DNA of 64,000 nucleotides from positions 1 to 64,000 of the forward strand of contig JAISMF010000060.1 of assembly GCA_031276865.1 (NCBI GenBank), given 5' to 3'. Below, in pieces: positions 34,149 through 42,583 of this stretch (positions are counted from its first letter, which is position 1; every line of letters starts with the position of its first letter). Origin of the DNA: Deltaproteobacteria bacterium (GTDB lineage: Bacteria; Desulfobacterota; Desulfarculia; Adiutricales; Adiutricaceae). The notes under the pieces are model-generated. The model was not told the DNA's origin, made no database searches, and saw only the letters and a list, made by a program, of their open reading frames with translations. Position numbers and translations under genes: made by a program.

Positions 34149-35844
34149 ATGAAACTAGCCGCGGTTAATTATTCATTTAAAAAAAATTAGGAAGACAAAT
34201 TATTTATATTTGGACAAGACGCCTTATATCGAAAAACTCCTCAATCATAACGATACTTTATTCTTTCTACAAAGACCAAGACGTTTCGGGAAATCCCTTC
34301 TCCTTTTCACCATGTTCAGTCTTTTCAACGGCGAATCAGATCTGTTTGAATGATTGGCTCTCAACCCCTCTAATTATGATTTTATAAAGTATCCCACTCT
34401 GAAATTAAGTTTCATCGATCTGACTTGGAGTTCGGTAAGCGAGCTTCAGCATGACCTTTATAACCGCGTACGTATAGAGGCGGAAAGTTTCGGTATAACG
34501 GTTGACGAATGTTTAAAATCTCCCTCCAGTGCTTTGATCGAGCTAGTGAGGAAACTAAAAGACAAAACTGGCAAGCAAATAGTCATTCTGGTGGATGAAT
34601 ATGATTGCCCTATACTCGATGATTTAGAAAACACAAAAGCCGCTATGGATAACGCTAATGTTCTGGGTGGTTTTTTTGGAACAGTAAAAAATTTAGATAA
34701 TGACGGGTACATGCGCTTCACCTTCGTCGCCGGAGTATCGAAATTTTCCATGACTTCCATATTTTCCGGAGCCAATGTATTTACGGATATTTCAGAAGAC
34801 GAAGAATTCGCTAACATCTGCGGAATCACTTATGAGGAGTTCGACAAGCGCATAAAAAACAGCATTCATGAAATGTTCGCGGAAGGACTCTTCAAAGAGA
34901 CGGAGTACAAAAACGGAGAATCATTTATACAGTCTCTCGAAGACATGTATGATGGATACACTTGGAATTCCATTGACAGGATATTCAACCCCTTTTCTCT
35001 TCTAAAAGCCGTACAAAACCAGGAACTGGATTCTTATTGGTTCGATTCAGGCGCGCCCACATTTCTATATGAGCATATCGAATCTAATCCGCAAAAAGCC
35101 CTCTTTCTGGATGGGATTACAATGCCGAGGGAGTATTTAAAAAATCAGACAGCAGCGGATCTATCGCTGGTTCCTCTCTTGTACCAGTCTGGTTATCTCA
35201 CCTCGTCTCTTCCCGTGAAAAACGGCGTATACACTCTTAAAATACCCAACATCGAAGTTAAAAACGCTTTAAATTATTTGCTGACAAAAACTTTTGTAGA
35301 TGAAAAACTCGGAGATTTTTATACGTTCGGTTCAGAGTTGCTTGAGGCTTTCAAGGAAAACGATGAGAGTAGAATCCAGGATCGTTTAACGGTTCTATTT
35401 TTAAATATAAAACTCAAGCGTGATGAATTTTGTGAAAGAACATTCCATGTGGCTATATTGTATTTTCTTCGATTAGTCCGGGTTAAGACGGTTTATTTTG
35501 AACTTAATATAGCAGGCGGCGGAATTGATATTTGCTTTGAGCCGGACGATGATAAAGCGATCCTCCTTGAGCTTAAATCGTTAGATCATAGCCATTTTCA
35601 TAAAACTGACACGGACTTGGATGTTATTTTCGCCGAGAGTCTTGATGAAGCCGAGAAGCGATTGAATAAATACTATGTTCCACTTTTCACTAAAATTAAG
35701 GCCCATGAAATTCAGGGTATAGCCATGAGCACCGCGTGGCGCCGCGGGATCAGGGTGAGAATCTCAAAAAAAGTCACCCGCGGTATGACGCAGCAGGACG
35801 TTGACAACATGCCTTTAAAGGGGTTTGTCCGTAATATGATGTAG
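34149..35844 (+). pseudogene. AAA-ATPase-like / PD-(D/E)XK nuclease gene, recently inactivated
   Basis: Same family as the intact 45977-47653 gene, alignable from end to end. The start MKLAAVNYSFKK is followed by a frame change in an A8 run (34179-34186). The next frame continues IRKTNYLYLDKT and FFLQRPRRFGKSLLLFTM (Walker-A-like). An in-frame TGA at 34351-34353 then replaces a codon that is Gly in the intact copy (LFDGL). From TTG 34354 to 35844 the frame is undamaged: IVILVDEYDCPI (Walker-B-like), GVSKFSMTSIFSG, FNPFSLL and the nuclease core GGGIDICFEP plus ILLELKS (D...E-x-K). With only two lesions in 565 codons it died recently, or is read through. The last seven codons and stop (GFVRNMM) are encoded by the inverted repeat of the element that begins at 35821. 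Confidence 0.85.
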
Positions 35845-36030
35845 GATAATATATGCAAAGTATTGTTGTTTAACGTGTAAATAAACATATCAATATTGTA
35901 TGCTTCTATTTATATCTAAATTTTAGTCTTTAGATCGTATTGATTAAACATTTAGTCACATGCGAGATAGAGGTTAAATCTTGAATTTTAGTATTGATTT
36001 TTTCCAGCGCATCATATTGCGGACAAACCC
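35821..36030 (+). mobile_element. 210-bp terminal-inverted-repeat element, copy A
   Basis: The left end GGGTTTGTCCGTAATATGAT (35821-35840) and the right end, ATCATATTGCGGACAAACCC at 36011-36030, are inverted repeats with one mismatch. The interior is AT-rich and non-coding. The reverse complement of 45673-45883 aligns with it along its length (shared AGTATTGTTGTTTAACG, TTTATATCT-x-AATTTTAGT, GATCGTATTGATT). No clear target duplication. It overlaps the 3' end of the AAA-ATPase-like pseudogene and supplies its stop. Confidence 0.75.
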
Positions 36031-36668
36031 GCGGGAAGCTTATAAAAATCGCCATGGGGGTGTTGGGCCGGGGCGACGTGAAACTCCTCTTTTTAGACGA
36101 TTCGCTAGGGGGAATTCCCGGGGCCGCCGGGGAATCTCCTTTTGGCGACTGAGCCCGCGACCTTTGGGAAAGGGCCTTTCAAGACGCTCCCCGGGGGAGG
36201 GCTTCCTCATCCCGTTTCCGTGAGGCTTTTGGACACGGAGATCCCCGCCGGGTGGAGTTCATCCCAACCGACGGGAGCGCTCCCGAGGCCGCTTGGGGAG
36301 TAACGGTTTCACTGCCCTCAACGCCCGGAAACAGGCGGAAAGGGAGGCGGGAGTCGCCGCCGGAGGTGAAAAAATTTGGATTACCGCTCCGGATAACTCC
36401 GTTGGACCGCGCTTGGCGGCGGCGAACGCGTTTAGAAAATTTGGAAACGCCGGCCGCCTTGGAAAAAGCGAGCTCCCGCGGCTCGGTGAGGTTCGGGCGC
36501 CCGCCACGCTATAGGCCGCCGTCTGAAATAAAAATATTCCCCCGATCGGGTTAGAGGCGGGGATCCGGAGAAGATCCCTTTTCCGGAAGAAACCGGCGAA
36601 AGCGACCTGAACGCCGTAAATATCGGACTTTTTCCCACGCGTCTCCGCCCGCGGCCCACCCCCTGGTT
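36031..36668. other. GC-rich decayed coding sequence
   Basis: Fragments such as AMGVLGRGDVKLLFLDDSLGG (about 36050-36110) and VAAGGEKIWITAPDNSVGPRLAAANAFRKFG (about 36355-36450) look like protein but lie in different frames with stops between. Family unknown. livF ends at 36669 on the other strand. Confidence 0.4.
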
Positions 36669-37406
36669 TCAGCCTCCCAGATAGGCCTTTTTGACCTCCT
36701 CGTTTTCCAGAAGCTCCTTAGAGGGGCCCTCCGCGGTTATCCTCCCCGTGGTCATGATGTAGGCGCGGGCGGAGGCCGTGAGCGCCAGACGGGCGTTCTG
36801 CTCCACCAAGAGGATGGCGGTCCCGCGGGTGCGGTTTATCTCGCCTATGGTCTGAAAGATGCCGCGGATGATTTTGGGGGCGAGGCCCAGGGAGGGTTCG
36901 TCCAATAAAAGGAGGATGGGACGCCCCATGAGGCCCCGGGCGATGGCCAGCATCTGCTGCTCGCCGCCGGAGAGGGTGCCGCCGTCCTGGCCGGCGCGGG
37001 AGGCCAGGGCGGGGAAAAGGTCCAAAAGCCACTCCTGATCCCGGCGTATTTCCTGTTTGTCCTTCCGGAAATAGGCCCCCATGAGGAGATTCTCCTTGAC
37101 GGTGAGGGCCGGAAAGATCCTCCTCCCCTCGGGGACCATCACCAGCCCCCTTTTAACCAGCCTCTCGGTCCTCTCCCCCTTAGTCTCCCGGCCGGAAAAG
37201 CGGACGCTCCCCCCCGTGGGGGGCAAGAGTCCTGTGGTCACCTTGAGCGCGCTGGATTTTCCCGCCCCGTTGGCGCCCAAAAGGGCGATGATCTCCCCCG
37301 CCTGGACGGTGAGGCTCACGCCCTTCAAGGCCTCGATGTTGCCGTAGGAGGCCCGGACGTCCTTGAGTTCCAAGACGGTCTTATCCAAGGGTTCAGCCGA
37401 GGTCAT
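36669..37406 (-). CDS. livF: Branched-chain amino acid ABC transporter ATPase LivF
   Basis: A 245-residue ATPase, second nucleotide-binding subunit of the LIV-I type importer for Leu, Ile and Val. It has Walker A GANGAGKSS, Q-loop then MVPEGRRIFPALTVKENL (typical LivF), signature LSGGEQQMLAIARGL, Walker B LLLLDEPSLGLAP and switch His replaced by Gln in LVEQNA, as usual for LivF. It overlaps livG by 14 bases (ATG 37406, livG stop at 37393). It is the last gene of the livKHMGF operon. Confidence 0.95.
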   Translation of the reverse strand: MTSAEPLDKTVLELKDVRASYGNIEALKGVSLTVQAGEIIALLGANGAGKSSALKVTTGLLPPTGGSVRFSGRETKGERTERLVKRGLVMVPEGRRIFPALTVKENLLMGAYFRKDKQEIRRDQEWLLDLFPALASRAGQDGGTLSGGEQQMLAIARGLMGRPILLLLDEPSLGLAPKIIRGIFQTIGEINRTRGTAILLVEQNARLALTASARAYIMTTGRITAEGPSKELLENEEVKKAYLGG

Positions 37407-38280
37407 CGGCGTCCTCCCCCAGGTAGGCCCGGACGACGTCCGGATTTTTCCGGATCTCCTCCGGCGTCCCCGAGGCTATGAGGCGTCCGTAGTCCAGGAC
37501 GTTTATCCTTTCGGAGACGTTCATGACCAGGCTCATGTCGTGCTCGATTAAAAGGACGCTTAATTTCTCGTCCCGACGGATGTGGCGGATGAGATCGGCC
37601 AGCTCCAGGGTCTCCTGGTTGTTGAGGCCCGCGGCGGGCTCGTCTAAAAGAAGAAGGGAGGGTCCGGAGGCCAGGGCTCTGGCTATTTCAAGGCGCCGCT
37701 GCTCCCCGTAGGGGAGGCTTCCCGCGGGATCGTTCACCCGGGCTTGGAGCCCGTAGCGCTCCAGGATGGCGTAGGAGAGATCCGTCATGCGCCGCTCCTC
37801 CTCCATGGTTTTTCGATCCCGAAAAAGGGCCCCCCAGAGCCCCGCCCGCATGCGGGCGTGGCAGCCTATGAGGACGTTTTCCAAAACGGTCAGGGTGTTG
37901 AAGAGCCTTATATTCTGAAAGGTCCTTCCAATCCCCAGCTGCGCCGCCTTGTGCGGGCGCAAGCCGCCTAGGGATATCCTTTTTTCCTTTTCCGGCAGAA
38001 AGAAAATGGAGCCGGAGCCGGGCTTGTAGATGCCGGTCACGCAGTTGAAGAAGGTGGTCTTCCCCGCCCCGTTGGGTCCGATGAGGGCCGTGATGGAGCC
38101 CCGTTCCACCGTAAGGCTCACCTGGTCCAAAGCCGTGAGGCCCCCGAAGTCCATCCGCAAAGAGTCGCTGAAAAGGATGGGATCCGCGTCGAGGCCGAAA
38201 GCGCCCGCGGTCTCGGCGGCGCCCGCGGGCGCCGCCCCCGCCCCGATTTCGGGGTGTTTACTTTCCGCTCGCGGAGTCAC
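37393..38280 (-). CDS. livG: Branched-chain amino acid ABC transporter ATPase LivG
   Basis: A 295-residue ATPase. After an Ala/Gly-rich lead of about 35 residues come MDFGGLTALDQVSLTVERGSITALIGPNGAGKTTFFNCVTG (Walker A), IGRTFQNIRLFNTLTVLENVLIG (LivG Q-loop region), the signature LPYGEQRRLEIARAL, LLLLDEPAAGLNNQET and IEHDMSLVM. The start is GTG 38280 with GAGAGGGGG a few bases upstream, inside the end of livM (23-base overlap). It pairs with LivF to drive the LivH/LivM channel. Confidence 0.95.
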   Translation of the reverse strand: MTPRAESKHPEIGAGAAPAGAAETAGAFGLDADPILFSDSLRMDFGGLTALDQVSLTVERGSITALIGPNGAGKTTFFNCVTGIYKPGSGSIFFLPEKEKRISLGGLRPHKAAQLGIGRTFQNIRLFNTLTVLENVLIGCHARMRAGLWGALFRDRKTMEEERRMTDLSYAILERYGLQARVNDPAGSLPYGEQRRLEIARALASGPSLLLLDEPAAGLNNQETLELADLIRHIRRDEKLSVLLIEHDMSLVMNVSERINVLDYGRLIASGTPEEIRKNPDVVRAYLGEDADDLG

Positions 38281-39646
38281 TTGGATCCCCCTCTCCGGCC
38301 TTGGGAGCCCGATAGATGTGCTGGTACCGCGCGCTTTTAATGAGGCCTTCGGGGCGGAAGACCATCATGACCACCATCAAGAGTCCGAAAAGGAGCATGC
38401 GGTAGTCGGCGAAGAAGCGCAGGTACTCGGGAAGGAGGATGAGGATCACCGCCCCGCACACGACCCCCGGAATGGAGCCCATGCCGCCCAAAACGACGAT
38501 GGAGAGGATCATCACCGACTGCATGAAGGTGAAGCTCTGGGGGTTGATGAAGGATATCTGGGAGGCGAAGACCACCCCGGCCAGTCCCGCCCAGGTGGAT
38601 CCCAGGGTGAAGGCCGTGAGTTTGGCCCCGGCGCGGTTCACGCCCACGGCCTGGCAGGCCGTCTCGTCCTCCCTTAAAGCCAGCCAGGCGCGGCCCAGCC
38701 GCGAGTTCTCCAGGCGGTGGACCGCCGCCACGGTGAGGATCGCGGCCATGAGGATGATTAAGTAGATGAGGACCTTGTCCAAATCCGTGCGGGAATGGAT
38801 GAGCCCCAGCTTTAAAAGAAAGGGCTTCACGCTTTGATTCAAATCGAAGCCGAAAAGGGAGGGGGGCGGGATGTTGGCGATGCCCCGGGGGCCGTTGGTG
38901 ATGGCGATGTTGGTCAAGACCAGCCGCGTTATCTCTCCGAAACCCAAGGTCACGATGGCCAGGTAGTCGCCCGATACCCGCAAAAGGGGAAGGCCCAGGA
39001 TGAAGCCCAAAAGGGTGGCGCTCAAGGCCCCCAGGGGGAGGCAGACCCAAAAGGAGAGTCCGAACTGGGCGTTTAAAATGGCGTAGGTGTAGGCCCCCAC
39101 GGCGTAGAAGGCCACGTAGCCCAAATTCAAAAGCCCCGAGACCCCCACCACGATGTTCAGCCCCAAGCCTAGGGTTATGTAGATGAGGGCCGTTATATAG
39201 ACGTTCACGCCGTAGGGGGAGGAGATGAAGGGGAGGACCGCTAAAAAGATGAGGAGGACCCCGGAGGCGGGTTTGAAGAAGCGGCTCTTTAACAGGCGGT
39301 TGACCCAGCTGAGTCGGGGCCGGTTAAGCCCCTCCGGGGGGCTTTCCAAAATTCCTCCCGCCCTTTTTCCCGGGCCGAAGGCCTTTTTCAGCCAGCCGAG
39401 GCCGTCGAAGGCCACCGCGGCTCCGAAGCAGATCAAGAGGAGGAGGGGGATGCGTTCCGGCAGGAAGTGGGCCTGGCGGGTTTCGGCCTCGAATTTGAAC
39501 GTTACCAGGGGGAAGGCCACGAGGCTCAGCCACAGTCCGGCTTTAAGCGGACGGAGGATGGAGAGGAGGATCTTTTTACCCCTTCCTTTTTCCCGCGGGC
39601 GCCGCAAGGGGGCGCCGGTCGGGTCCTTCCCGTCTTTTTCCGGCAT
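38258..39646 (-). CDS. livM: Branched-chain amino acid ABC transporter permease LivM
   Basis: A 462-residue inner-membrane permease. The N-terminal 130 residues hold two hydrophobic helices and an extra soluble segment (ESPPEGLNRPRLSWVNRLLKSRFFK) before the conserved core. The core has NVYITALIYITLGLGLNIVVGVSGLLNLGYVAFYAVGAY, VTLGFGEITRLVL and FTLGSTWAGLAGVVFAS. The extension resembles the long LivM of E. coli. ATG 39646 lies two bases after the livH stop, with AAGG about 10 bases upstream; the frame stays open further upstream inside livH, but that is coincidental. Confidence 0.93.
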   Translation of the reverse strand: MPEKDGKDPTGAPLRRPREKGRGKKILLSILRPLKAGLWLSLVAFPLVTFKFEAETRQAHFLPERIPLLLLICFGAAVAFDGLGWLKKAFGPGKRAGGILESPPEGLNRPRLSWVNRLLKSRFFKPASGVLLIFLAVLPFISSPYGVNVYITALIYITLGLGLNIVVGVSGLLNLGYVAFYAVGAYTYAILNAQFGLSFWVCLPLGALSATLLGFILGLPLLRVSGDYLAIVTLGFGEITRLVLTNIAITNGPRGIANIPPPSLFGFDLNQSVKPFLLKLGLIHSRTDLDKVLIYLIILMAAILTVAAVHRLENSRLGRAWLALREDETACQAVGVNRAGAKLTAFTLGSTWAGLAGVVFASQISFINPQSFTFMQSVMILSIVVLGGMGSIPGVVCGAVILILLPEYLRFFADYRMLLFGLLMVVMMVFRPEGLIKSARYQHIYRAPKAGEGDPSDSASGK

Positions 39647-39647
39647 C

Positions 39648-40550
39648 CTAAACCTTGTGCGTCGTGGCGGCGCCCATGACGCCGTCGGGTTTGAAGATGA
39701 GGATGAGGATGAGGAAGGCGAAGGCCACAACGTCTTCGTAGGAGCTGGATATGTATCCCGCGGCGAAGCTTTCGGCGAAGCCCAGGATCAAGGCCCCGAT
39801 GACCGCTCCGGGGACGCTTCCTATGCCTCCCAGGACGGCCGCGGTGAAGGCCTTCATGCCGGCTAGAAAGCCGATGTAGAAGTCAATCTGCCGCATGCCG
39901 CAGCCGATTAAAACCCCGCCCACGGCGGCCAAAACCGAGCCGGTTATGAAGGTGAAGGAGATGATCTTATCGGTGTCCACTCCGGAAAGCCTGGCCATCT
40001 CCAGATCCTGGGAGACGGCCCGCATGGCGGTTCCCATACGGGTCTTCTTGATGAACAGGGTGAGCAGCGCCATGGAGGCCGCGGTCACCAGGATTATCAC
40101 TATCTGGGTGTCGGAGGCGTGGCGGGTGAGTATGGCCGGAAAGGGGACGTCGGGGACAAGCGCGGGGAAGGGGAGGTAGTTGGGCGTCTGGGCCAGGAGG
40201 ACGAAGTTTTGCAGAAAGAGGGACATGCCGATGGCCGAGATCAGGGGGGCCAGCCTGGAGGAGCCCCTCAGGGGCTTGTAGGCGATCTTCTCCACGGTCC
40301 AGCCGTACATGGCGGCGTAGAGGGCGGATACGGCTATGACCGCGAAGAGCAGCCCCCAGCCGGCGAGGCCGACGGAGGAGAGGATGCTCCCGAAGATGAG
40401 GGCCGTGAAGGCGGAGATCATGTAGATCTCGCCGTGGGCGAAGTTGATCACGGCTATGATGCCGTAGACCATGGTGTAGCCCAGGGCGATGAGGGCGTAG
40501 ATGGAACCCTTGGTGAGGCCGCCCACGAGGAGGTCCAGGAAGAAGTCCAT
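39648..40550 (-). CDS. livH: Branched-chain amino acid ABC transporter permease LivH
   Basis: A 300-residue permease with about eight helices. LVGGLTKGSIYALIALGYTMVYGIIAVINFAHGEIYMISAF is the hallmark N-terminus of LivH. AISQDLEMA-type RAVSQDLEMARLSGVDTDKIISFTFITGSVLAAVGGVL and AVLGGIGSVPGAVIGALILGFAES follow. It follows livK by 81 bases, with a GC hairpin in between that may lower its expression relative to the binding protein. Confidence 0.95.
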   Translation of the reverse strand: MDFFLDLLVGGLTKGSIYALIALGYTMVYGIIAVINFAHGEIYMISAFTALIFGSILSSVGLAGWGLLFAVIAVSALYAAMYGWTVEKIAYKPLRGSSRLAPLISAIGMSLFLQNFVLLAQTPNYLPFPALVPDVPFPAILTRHASDTQIVIILVTAASMALLTLFIKKTRMGTAMRAVSQDLEMARLSGVDTDKIISFTFITGSVLAAVGGVLIGCGMRQIDFYIGFLAGMKAFTAAVLGGIGSVPGAVIGALILGFAESFAAGYISSSYEDVVAFAFLILILIFKPDGVMGAATTHKV

Positions 40551-40577
40551 GAATTTCTGTCAGCCGGGCTGTTGAAA

Positions 40578-40602
40578 CCCCCTCCGGGAAAAGCGGAGGG
40601 GG
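40578..40602 (-). terminator. Intra-operon hairpin between livK and livH
   Basis: CCCCCTCCG (40578-40586) pairs with CGGAGGGGG (40594-40602), 9 bp with a 7-base loop. There are only three T after it on the - strand, so it is a weak terminator or an RNA stabiliser, as often placed after genes for abundant binding proteins. Confidence 0.55.
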
Positions 40603-40631
40603 GCTGGGAGTCCAATTGAAGAGGCCGATCT

Positions 40632-41801
40632 TTAGGGAGCGGGAGCGGCCGCGGCCTCCGGCAGGGCCGGGGCGGCGGTTTCGCCGTATTCGACGTACTC
40701 GCCGTTTTGGACGCGGTAGACTTTAAAGAAGGCGCCGATGATGTCGCCGTTCTGGTCGTAGCGCACCGGCCCCATGATGGTGTCCACCGTGTCCTCGTTT
40801 AAATGCTTTTTAATCGCGTTCAGATCGGTCGCGTTTCCGGTCTTCTCCACCGCGGCGAAGAGGGACTGGGCCGCGGCTATGGCGTAGAAGAAGTAGGTGC
40901 CCATCTCGTCTTTGTGCCTGGAGCGGTGGTCGGCTATGGCCGCCCGGGCCTCCTCCGAGGCGCTGAAGTCCATCTGGCCGGTGGCGAAGACGCCTTCGGC
41001 CGCCGGGCCGGCCAGGAGGATGAATTGGTTGTCCCTCAGGCCGTCGGCCCCGATCAAGCGCGCGGTCACGCCCTTCTCCCGGAGGCTGATGGCTATCTTG
41101 GAGCCGTCGGAGTAGTAGCCGCCCCAGACCAGGGTGTCGGCTTCGCTGTTTTTAACGGCGGAGATGACGGAGTCGTAGGAGACCTGGTTGGTGGTGACGC
41201 CCTCCTCCAGGACTATCTCCACGGGTTTTCCGGGGAGTTCCCTTATGTAGGCGGCCGTGAAGTCGGCCAGGGATTTCCCGTAGTCGCTCTTGTCGTGGAG
41301 TATGGCCACCTTTTTGGAGCCCAGGCGCAGGATCAGATCCGTCTGGAGCTTGCTCTGGGTGGAGTCGTAGGGGGTGGTGCGGAAGAAGTAGGGGTTCAAG
41401 CCGTCGAAAGTGAGGCTGTTCTCGGTGGCCGAAGACGAGATGACGATGGCGGAGTTGGCGTAGACGCTTAGAGCGCTGCGGGTGGCCCCGGAGCAGGTGT
41501 GCCCCAAAATGAGGGTGAGCCCCGCCGATTTAAGCTTGTTGGCGGCCGAGGTGGCGAGCGAGGGGTCGCAGGAGTCGTCCTCTTTGACGAGTTCCACCTG
41601 CTTTCCGAGCAGGCCGCCCTTGGCGTTTATCAGGTTCACGGCGTACTCGATGCCGAAGAGGTTGGAGCGGCCGTAAGTGGCGAGATTCCCCTGGAGGGCG
41701 CCGCCGAAGCCTATTTTGAGGGTTTCCTCCTGGGCCTCCAGGGCGCCGGAGGAAAGGACGCTGATGCAGAGCGCCGCGAGGACGGCGAAAAATTTGGGCA
41801 T
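40632..41801 (-). CDS. livK: Branched-chain amino acid binding protein LivK
   Basis: A 389-residue periplasmic protein. MPKFFAVLAALCISVLSSGALEAQ is the signal peptide. The mature part is a type I periplasmic-binding fold: IGFGGALQGNLATYGRSNLFGIEYAVNLINAKGGLLGKQVELVKEDDSCDP, LILGHTCSGATRSALSVYANSAIVISSSATENSLT and FFRTTPYDSTQ. It delivers Leu/Ile/Val or related amino acids to LivHM. An Ala/Pro-rich tail ends the protein. GAGAGG lies 6 bases upstream of ATG 41801. It is the first gene of the operon, and the AT-rich 41802-41880 upstream is the likely promoter. Confidence 0.93.
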   Translation of the reverse strand: MPKFFAVLAALCISVLSSGALEAQEETLKIGFGGALQGNLATYGRSNLFGIEYAVNLINAKGGLLGKQVELVKEDDSCDPSLATSAANKLKSAGLTLILGHTCSGATRSALSVYANSAIVISSSATENSLTFDGLNPYFFRTTPYDSTQSKLQTDLILRLGSKKVAILHDKSDYGKSLADFTAAYIRELPGKPVEIVLEEGVTTNQVSYDSVISAVKNSEADTLVWGGYYSDGSKIAISLREKGVTARLIGADGLRDNQFILLAGPAAEGVFATGQMDFSASEEARAAIADHRSRHKDEMGTYFFYAIAAAQSLFAAVEKTGNATDLNAIKKHLNEDTVDTIMGPVRYDQNGDIIGAFFKVYRVQNGEYVEYGETAAPALPEAAAAPAP

Positions 41802-42583
41802 AAAACCTCTCTTAATTATATAAAAATAAAAAAATATTAAATTTGTTTAAGCTTAATTAAAGTTAAATTGGCGTGAATAGCGCCGATTAAAACCGCCTGG
41901 ATCCGGCTCGAGGCGGCCGGAAAAACTCCAGCCGGGGCCGCGGGCGGCGCGCATTCCCCTGGATTCCCCAAAAAACAGACCCCGGCCCCGCGAGGGATCC
42001 TCAAGAGGCGGCGAAAGTCCGGAAAGGCGCGAAAAGCGCCCCGGTCGGAAACGATCTTTGACATTTTACAAGAATCCGGCGGGCAACAAAAGACTTTAAT
42101 CCTCTTTCCCCCCCCCTTTACGGCCGGCCCGTTCCGGTTTTTTCCGCCCGCCGAAGTTCGCCGCGGGCCTGAAAAGTCCGGTTTTAAAAATTGATGAGAG
42201 TTGACATACCCTATATGGAATAAATAAAAATATACCATGCCTTATAAAGTATGTTGTTTCAAAATCGGCGACAGCGGGGACTTTACCCGCCCGGGACGGG
42301 TTTTTCCGCCGGCTGGCCGGAAAAAGATAAGAGGGCTTGGCGCCGGAGGGGGCGGGCGCCGCTTAGCCGGACGCCCGCCGGGGCTTTCCGGCGCCGGCGT
42401 TTGGAAATTTTTAGTTCAACACTCCCCGGGGATCGCCCGAATTTTCCTAAAAAACATTCCACCCCGCTCTTAACCTAAGTTAATGATCCCCCCTGCCGAA
42501 TCCTCTTAGAATCGACCATGTTTAAAGCCTTTCCCGCTTGGCGGGCGGGGTTTTTGAAAAATTCCACACAAAGAAGGTTCTCC
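41802..42583. other. Divergent control region between livK and hcp
   Basis: It contains the AT-rich livK promoter side (41802-41880), a GC-rich middle and the interspersed element at 42165-42283. TTGACA at 42201-42206 with ATAAAA 17 bases later could be an hcp promoter. No gene. Confidence 0.45.
42165..42283 (+). repeat. Interspersed intergenic element, copy 2 of 2
   Basis: Aligns with 19443-19559. Its central CATGCCTTATAAAGTATG is a near-perfect palindrome. It lies about 300 bases upstream of hcp in the same orientation and contains TTGACA. Confidence 0.6.
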
